From the NCBI RefSeq assembly GCF_038900055.1, contig NZ_JBBMQM010000001.1, forward strand, positions 3,038,001 through 3,102,000: DNA of 64,000 nt, written 5' to 3'. This DNA is from Henriciella sp. AS95. Its GTDB lineage: Bacteria > Pseudomonadota > Alphaproteobacteria > Caulobacterales > Hyphomonadaceae. A program made the translations under genes and the position numbers. The notes below the pieces were generated by a model, which worked only from the letters and a program-made list of their open reading frames with translations, was not told the origin of the DNA and did no database searches. This document shows positions 59,522-64,000 of the stretch, piece after piece (position 1 is the first letter of the stretch; each line of letters begins with the position of its first letter).

Positions 59522-60541
59522 TCAGGACTGCGGTCGACCGAGAAACGGCGCGCAGGCAGTTTTTAGCATGCCAATCGCTGCGGCCGATCCCATTCCGCCA
59601 CCCGTATTGAATTCAAGCGGCAAAAGTGGCGCCATGTCCAGCCTGTCGAGTGCCGCCTGATGCGCTGGCCGCTTGGTGACGTGTCCCGACATGACGTGGC
59701 TGACGGCTGCAGGGTTCATGGCGTGTACGATGCCCGCTGCAATGGTTGTTGCGAAACCGTCCAGAACAACCGGGACGGACTGGATGCGCGCCGCCAGGAT
59801 AGCCCCTACGCACGCTGCCAGTTCGCGGCCGCCCACGCAGCGCAAAGCTTCGAGCGGATCGTCCAGATGCCCGCGATGGCGAGCAAGAGCGGTATTCACC
59901 ACATCCGTGCGCGACCCGCTGACACCCTTCGGCGCCAATGGCCCCGGGCGCACCCAATAGTCGGCCGTGCCGCCATAAAGCGCACAAGCCACAGCAGCCG
60001 CAGCCGTGCCAATCCCTGCCCCGATGACGCCGAGCCCGAGCAGGTCCGGCTGTCCTTCAAGCGCTTCAAAACCATAGGCAATTGTTGCGGCACATTCCTT
60101 TTCGCTCATGGCTGCGCCGTCCGTGAAGTCAGCTGTCGGCTGTTCGATCGCAAGTTCGAAGACCCGGATATTCGCACCAACTTGCGCAGCAATCGCTGAC
60201 AGGGGCGCTTTACCGTCCCGCAAGGCATCCACTTTGGATTTTGTGCTCTGGTCGCTCGACAGGGACACATCAGTGCCACCTGAAATCCCGTGGGCGCCCG
60301 CAAATATGGCGAGCGTGGCATTCTCCACGCGCGGCGGATAGCGGCGCTGCCAACGGGCCAGCCATTCGCTGGCTTCACCAAGACGGCCGAAGTCCCCTTC
60401 CCGGCCCATGCCGAGCAAGGCTTCCCTGACCTGGTCTGCAGGCCCGCCATCAGGCGAGACTTCGCGCATTGCCAGATCGCGAACATCGTCGAAAGGTGTT
60501 GCAGATTCAGCAGCTTGGTCCAAAGCGGGTCCCTCTTTCAT
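59522..60541 (-). CDS. cobT: Nicotinate-nucleotide-dimethylbenzimidazole phosphoribosyltransferase
   Basis: 339 residues, the normal CobT length. Landmarks are LAIFAGAHGISGGTDVSLSS (near residues 77-96), LLGLGVIGAGIGTAAAAVACALYGG, GGRELAACVGAILAARIQSVPVVLDGFATT and the C-terminal LLPLEFNTGGGMGSAAAIGML, holding the catalytic glutamate in LEFNT. The enzyme makes alpha-ribazole phosphate for the lower ligand of cobalamin. Other cobalamin genes are not in the window, and I saw no cobalamin riboswitch before the gene. The 109-base gap upstream separates it from the divergent DUF1289 gene. Confidence 0.93.
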   Translation of the reverse strand: MKEGPALDQAAESATPFDDVRDLAMREVSPDGGPADQVREALLGMGREGDFGRLGEASEWLARWQRRYPPRVENATLAIFAGAHGISGGTDVSLSSDQSTKSKVDALRDGKAPLSAIAAQVGANIRVFELAIEQPTADFTDGAAMSEKECAATIAYGFEALEGQPDLLGLGVIGAGIGTAAAAVACALYGGTADYWVRPGPLAPKGVSGSRTDVVNTALARHRGHLDDPLEALRCVGGRELAACVGAILAARIQSVPVVLDGFATTIAAGIVHAMNPAAVSHVMSGHVTKRPAHQAALDRLDMAPLLPLEFNTGGGMGSAAAIGMLKTACAPFLGRPQS

Positions 60542-60650
60542 TCCCTCGCCGCAAAGCGCCTGAATCCACAGTTGAAGTCAATGAATGATTCGTGATTTTT
60601 TCAATGTTGGTTAAACAAGATATCACGAAGCGGAATTATAAGCGCGCCCC

Positions 60651-60851
60651 ATGGCTCCAATTCTTTCTCCCTGCCAAAACGTCTGTGCCGTCGACGCGCA
60701 GACCGGGCTGTGCCTTGGATGCGGGCGCACGCTGAAGGAGATCGGCACGTGGACGCGGATGACACCTGACGAACGCCGCAGTGTCATGAAGGACCTGGCA
60801 AGCCGCATGGATCGGCTGAAAGATATGGGCAAGCTGGGGTCAGATGCATGA
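60651..60851 (+). CDS. DUF1289-family small cysteine protein
   Basis: 66 residues. SPCQNVCAVDAQTGLCLGCGRTLKEIGTWTRMTPDERRSVMKDL has the DUF1289 spacing C8-x3-C12-x8-C21-x2-C24, a likely metal or Fe-S binding site, and the typical GCGRTxxEIxxW. Such proteins are widespread in alpha- and gammaproteobacteria, function unknown. Its stop overlaps the following protease gene by four bases (ATGA), so the two are coupled. Confidence 0.92.
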   Translation: MAPILSPCQNVCAVDAQTGLCLGCGRTLKEIGTWTRMTPDERRSVMKDLASRMDRLKDMGKLGSDA

Positions 60852-61378
60852 GCAGTCGGGTCTTCGCCTTCCTTGCATCCGCCGGTTTGATCGCCGCCAC
60901 CGTCGTCCTGTTCATCATTCCGAAGCTGGATGAAAACGCGACTGAAAGCCCACAAAAGCCGGTCGAAACGGTCAACAGCGTTCAGGCCGAGGAAGAGGAC
61001 GGTTATCGCCGTTCGGCCGTCCTCAGCATTCGCAATGACGGGCACTATTGGGCGCGCACCGTGGTCAATCGCAAGGCCAGCGTCGACTTCATGGTCGACA
61101 CCGGGGCGAGCACGGTCGCCATCACGCAGGACGACGCCCGCAAGATGGGCCTGCGCCCCGATGACCTGACCTATGATGCCCGCATCAGGACCGCCGGCGG
61201 AGAGACCTATGGCGCTGATGTCGTGATCGACTCCATCAAGATCGGCACGGTCGAAGTAAAAGAGGTCCACGGCGTCGTCATGAAAGAGGAACTGACCCAG
61301 TCGCTCCTGGGCATGAGCTTCCTGCGCGAATTATACTCTTACGAATTTCGCGGTGACCGAATGATCATCCGACAATGA
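60848..61378 (+). CDS. Retropepsin-like aspartic protease of TIGR02281 type
   Basis: 176 residues. A single membrane anchor near residues 4-24 (VFAFLASAGLIAATVVLFII) precedes a charged linker, then the retropepsin core VDFMVDTGASTVAITQDDARKMGL, with the catalytic DTGAS, ADVVIDSIKIGTVEVKEVHGVV and SLLGMSFLRELYSYEFRGDRMIIRQ. It is a clan AA family found in alphaproteobacteria, active as a dimer and facing the periplasm. Coupled to the DUF1289 gene. It overlaps the convergent TauE gene by 14 bases. Physiological target unknown. Confidence 0.9.
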   Translation: MSSRVFAFLASAGLIAATVVLFIIPKLDENATESPQKPVETVNSVQAEEEDGYRRSAVLSIRNDGHYWARTVVNRKASVDFMVDTGASTVAITQDDARKMGLRPDDLTYDARIRTAGGETYGADVVIDSIKIGTVEVKEVHGVVMKEELTQSLLGMSFLRELYSYEFRGDRMIIRQ

Positions 61379-62189
61379 TATTATAAATCATCCGGATCGA
61401 GACCAGCACCAGCAAGACACCAAACAGCTTGCGCAGCAATGCAGGGTTAAGCTTGTGCGCCAAAGCGGCCCCTACCGGGGCCATCGTCACGGTGCAGGCC
61501 GAGATGAGCACGAAGGCTGGCAGGTTCACATGGCCGATAGAGAACGGCGGCAGGCCCTCCTTGCCGATACCGTTCAACATCGCGACCACTGCGCCCGGCA
61601 GACCGATCGCAACACCGAAGCCTGCTGCCGTCGCCACGGCCTGGTGGATCGGGCGGCCACAGACCGTCATCAGGCTAACACCAAAAGTGCCGCCACCAAT
61701 GCCCATCACGGCCGAGAAGGCTCCGAGCAGGCCGCCAAGTCCGGCGCGCGGCGCACCGTCTGGCAAGTCATCTGCGAGCTTCCAGGTCGGCCTGCCGAAA
61801 TAGAGCTGCATGGCCAGGATGACGAGCATCGAGCCGAAGAAAAGCGTCAGGCCCTCTTTTGAGACATAGCCCGCGACGAGCTGGCCGATGATCGCGCCTA
61901 TCATGATCCAGGGCGCCCATCCTTTGATGACATCCCAATCGACAGCCCCGCGCTTGTTGTGGGCCATGACGGAGCGGATCGAGGTCAGGATGATGGTCGC
62001 CAGCGAGGTGGCCACGGCAACGTGCATCGCCGTGCTCTCATAACCGAGCGCTGTCAGCAGAAAATAGAGCACCGGAACGATGACGGCGCCGCCGCCGATT
62101 CCGAACAGGCCAGCTGCAATGCCCGCCGTCACGCCAGCTGCGAGCAGCGAAACAATGAGCACGCCATATTGAGCGAAAAAGTCAGACAT
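61365..62189 (-). CDS. TauE/SafE-family sulfite/sulfonate permease-like protein
   Basis: 274 residues with 8 predicted membrane segments. VTAGIAAGLFGIGGGAVIVPVL and GLLGAFSAVMGIGGGTFGVSLMTVCGRPIHQAVATAAGFGVAIGLPGAV are the two inverted repeats with the GxGGG signature of the family. These carry sulfite, sulfonate or related anions across the inner membrane. No sulfur metabolism genes lie next to it. It starts right at the stop of dusA (TGATG), so it is translationally coupled to it. Confidence 0.92.
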   Translation of the reverse strand: MSDFFAQYGVLIVSLLAAGVTAGIAAGLFGIGGGAVIVPVLYFLLTALGYESTAMHVAVATSLATIILTSIRSVMAHNKRGAVDWDVIKGWAPWIMIGAIIGQLVAGYVSKEGLTLFFGSMLVILAMQLYFGRPTWKLADDLPDGAPRAGLGGLLGAFSAVMGIGGGTFGVSLMTVCGRPIHQAVATAAGFGVAIGLPGAVVAMLNGIGKEGLPPFSIGHVNLPAFVLISACTVTMAPVGAALAHKLNPALLRKLFGVLLVLVSIRMIYNIIVG

Positions 62190-63190
62190 CAGGCAGGGAC
62201 CACAGCTTCGGTCACATGACGCAGCGCTTCGTCGAGCACCGAAAGATCAGCGCCAGGCTTCACCGCCTTTTCGGACAAAGTCCGGCGCCAACCGCGCGCG
62301 CCGGGCTGGCCCGCAAACAGCCCCATCATATGGCGCGTCATCGATGACAGCTTCCAGCCCGCCGCAAGCTGTTCGGCCATATAGGGGCGATAGGTTTCGA
62401 GCGCGGCCAGGCAAGCGTCCATGTCCAGCGTATCGTCGCCCTCTCCCGTCTCAATCAGCCGGTCTGCGGCGGCGAGAAGATATGGCGTCTGATACGCAGC
62501 GCGGCCCAGCATGACGCCATCGAAGGTCTTCAAATGCTCGGCGCTGTCCGCCAGCGTCTTGATGCCACCATTGAGAATGATGGTGAGGTCTGGTCGTTCA
62601 GCCTTCAGATCCGCCACAAGATCATAGTCCAGAGGTGGGATATCGCGGTTCTCCTTGGGGCTGAGGCCCGAGAGCCACGCCTTCCTTGCATGGACCGTGA
62701 AGACCTCGCAGCCCGCCGCGGCCACCTTGTCGACAAATCCGAAAAGCGTCTCGCGCGGCGGGTCCTCATCGACGGCGACACGGCACTTCACTGTGACGGG
62801 GATCGACACCGCATCCCGCATCGCGGCGACGCAGTCTGCCACCACATCCGGTTCCTGCATCAGGCAGGCCCCGAACCGGCCCGATTGAACCCGGTCCGAA
62901 GGACAGCCGCAATTGATATTGACCTCGTCATACCCGAACCCCTCCGCGATACGGCTGGCCTCGGCGAGCTTTGCCGGCTCCGATCCGCCCAGCTGCAAAA
63001 CGACCGGATGTTCAGCCTCATTGAACCCGATCAGCCTGCTGCGGTCTCCATGGATGACCGCATCCGCCGTCACCATCTCCGTCCACAACAAGGCCCGTTT
63101 CGACAGCGACCGGTGAAACATCCGGCAGTGCCGGTCCGTCCAGTCCATCATGGGGGCAACAGAGAATCTGTAGGTCTGGTTTGTTTTCAT
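62189..63190 (-). CDS. dusA: tRNA-dihydrouridine synthase A
   Basis: 333 residues from ATG 63190; an earlier in-frame GTG at 63232 is less likely. YRFSVAPMMDWTDRHCRMFHR is the N-terminal FMN-site signature of DusA. Landmarks are VVLQLGGSEPAKLAEASRIAEGFGYDEVNINCGCPSDRVQSGRFGACLM (catalytic Cys in NCGCPS), VKCRVAVDED and TIILNGGIKTLADSAEHLKTFDGVMLGRAAYQTPYLL. The enzyme reduces uridines in the tRNA D-loop with FMN and NADPH. The downstream TauE gene overlaps its stop. Confidence 0.95.
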   Translation of the reverse strand: MKTNQTYRFSVAPMMDWTDRHCRMFHRSLSKRALLWTEMVTADAVIHGDRSRLIGFNEAEHPVVLQLGGSEPAKLAEASRIAEGFGYDEVNINCGCPSDRVQSGRFGACLMQEPDVVADCVAAMRDAVSIPVTVKCRVAVDEDPPRETLFGFVDKVAAAGCEVFTVHARKAWLSGLSPKENRDIPPLDYDLVADLKAERPDLTIILNGGIKTLADSAEHLKTFDGVMLGRAAYQTPYLLAAADRLIETGEGDDTLDMDACLAALETYRPYMAEQLAAGWKLSSMTRHMMGLFAGQPGARGWRRTLSEKAVKPGADLSVLDEALRHVTEAVVPA

Positions 63191-63473
63191 TTTCTGAGTG
63201 GCTTCTTGGGTCTCAACCAGGACCGCGTGCACATTCCTGCATGAAATTGCAAATGATTGTAACGATATTGATCAGTCGCGGCACGTCAGGCAAACGATAT
63301 GGAGCGCCACATCAATCGCGGCGAACGCGTCTCCAAATCCCGTCCCAAGCATCTCAATACCCTTGTCAATCTCATCGCCAGCAAAGCATCTAAGCCTGAG
63401 CGTCAAAGTGCATTGTTGGTCTGCCCCACTGAGGTGGTCCACAAGCAGCGGAGCGCAAGCGCGACAAGGCCCC
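63191..63473. other. Gene-free interval
   Basis: This 283-base stretch between dusA and the EAL gene (both on the minus strand) carries short open frames with unconvincing protein sequence, no strong hairpin and no recognised regulatory element. I see nothing else in it. Confidence 0.5.
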
Positions 63474-64000
63474 CTATGCCGCTTGCCTCAGAAACTTCGC
63501 TGAAAATGCGGTCGCTGGCATCGGTTTACCGAACAGATAGCCCTGCACTCCAGTGCATCCATTATTCGTGAGAAAGTCGAGTTGCGCTTTGGTCTCTACG
63601 CCTTCTGCAATCACATCGAGGCCAAAGCTCTTGCCAAGATACAAGATGGCCTTCACGACTGCGGCGTCCTCGGGATCGCTGTTCACGTCCCGAACGAAGG
63701 TCCGATCGATCTTGAGGCGGCTCACAGGGTAGCGTTTGAGAAGACTGAGCGAGGCGAAGCCGGTTCCGTAGTCGTCAAATGCGAGACCGACACCGAGTTC
63801 GCGCAGATCGTGAAGCAACCTCATCGTCTTCCGGTCTTCGCTGAGAAGAACAGTCTCGACGATCTCAAGTTCAAGCGCGTCCGCAGGCAGGCCAGTCTCA
63901 AGAAGCGCGTCCTGCACCGCCCCCATAAGATCGCCGGAATGAAACTGCGCTTCGAACAGATTGACGCCGACCCTGAAGCCGGGGATTTGATCGCGCCATT
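63474..64000 (-). CDS. EAL-domain cyclic-di-GMP phosphodiesterase-like protein, C-terminal part (cut by window edge)
   Basis: The minus strand is open from the right edge to the stop at 63474, giving at least 175 residues. It reads GFRVGVNLFEAQFHSGDLM, ELEIVETVLLSEDRKTMRLLHDLRELGVGLAFDDYGTGFASLSLLKRYPVSRLKIDRTFVRDV, then VVKAILYLGKSFGLDVIAEGVETKAQLDFLTNNGCTGVQGYLFGKPM. DDYGTGFASL and EGVE are EAL active-site motifs: the DD pair, the conserved K of LKID and E of AEGVE. The EAL sequence and upstream domains (often GGDEF and PAS) lie outside. It would cleave c-di-GMP, and so could affect holdfast formation or motility. Confidence 0.9.
   Translation of the reverse strand, partial: WRDQIPGFRVGVNLFEAQFHSGDLMGAVQDALLETGLPADALELEIVETVLLSEDRKTMRLLHDLRELGVGLAFDDYGTGFASLSLLKRYPVSRLKIDRTFVRDVNSDPEDAAVVKAILYLGKSFGLDVIAEGVETKAQLDFLTNNGCTGVQGYLFGKPMPATAFSAKFLRQAA

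Noticed and set aside
58300-59610. 436-codon open frame on the plus strand
   Set aside because: It is antisense to a well-supported acyl-CoA dehydrogenase gene and is rich in Arg and Phe without any motif.
60542-60650. Cobalamin riboswitch before cobT
   Set aside because: The 109-base gap is too short for the full element and has no recognisable B12-box sequence.

Overview
The window is a high-GC stretch of chromosome from an alphaproteobacterium, most likely a marine, stalked or prosthecate member of the Hyphomonadaceae/Caulobacterales. The main reasons are a holdfast-type polysaccharide locus (HfsE, HfsH, HfsC, HfsB, HfsA and HfsD-like proteins), two large TonB-dependent receptors, TTAACCAT-like half-sites near envelope genes and many genes joined by ATGA overlaps. 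I found no rRNA, tRNA, CRISPR array or intact insertion sequence.

Layout. 1-9 kb: a TPR protein cut by the left edge, a TonB-dependent receptor, a BCCT osmolyte transporter, a stand-alone receiver protein, an NTF2-like protein, an HExxH lipoprotein and an exported unknown. 9.3-12.3 kb: a four-gene operon led by 4-hydroxyphenylpyruvate dioxygenase, with a divergent MarR regulator and a palindrome between them. 12.3-14.5 kb: two tandem DUF3137 membrane proteins. 14.6-25.8 kb: the holdfast-type locus, on both strands, with a second TonB-dependent receptor inside it. 25.8-28.6 kb: a decayed GIY-YIG element with 31-bp inverted repeats, a Sel1 protein, a small membrane protein, a 2-oxoglutarate oxygenase and a methyltransferase.

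28.9-32.6 kb: a compact four-gene cassette, with two four-helix membrane proteins of the same layout, a coiled-coil protein and a TelA-family protein. Repeat-bearing intergenic regions lie on both sides. This is the best candidate for an undescribed system in the window. 33-45 kb: an unknown protein, an amidohydrolase behind a TetR-type palindrome, a purine nucleoside/ribose salvage operon, a dienelactone hydrolase, a lipid-linked glycosyltransferase group (GT-C, GT2, GtrA), an M19 dipeptidase lipoprotein and RarA. 45-47 kb: PiuC-type hydroxylase and a Gly/Glu-repeat lipoprotein transcribed away from a near-consensus Fur box.

47-64 kb: an S9 peptidase, a DegP-type protease, an MFS symporter, small metabolic enzymes, an operon in which two acyl-CoA dehydrogenase genes flank two related exported proteins, CobT, a DUF1289 protein and a retropepsin-like protease, a TauE-type permease, tRNA-dihydrouridine synthase, and the end of an EAL-domain gene cut by the right edge. 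Regulatory sites were found by eye and their regulators are inferred. Functions come from motif recognition without database searches.
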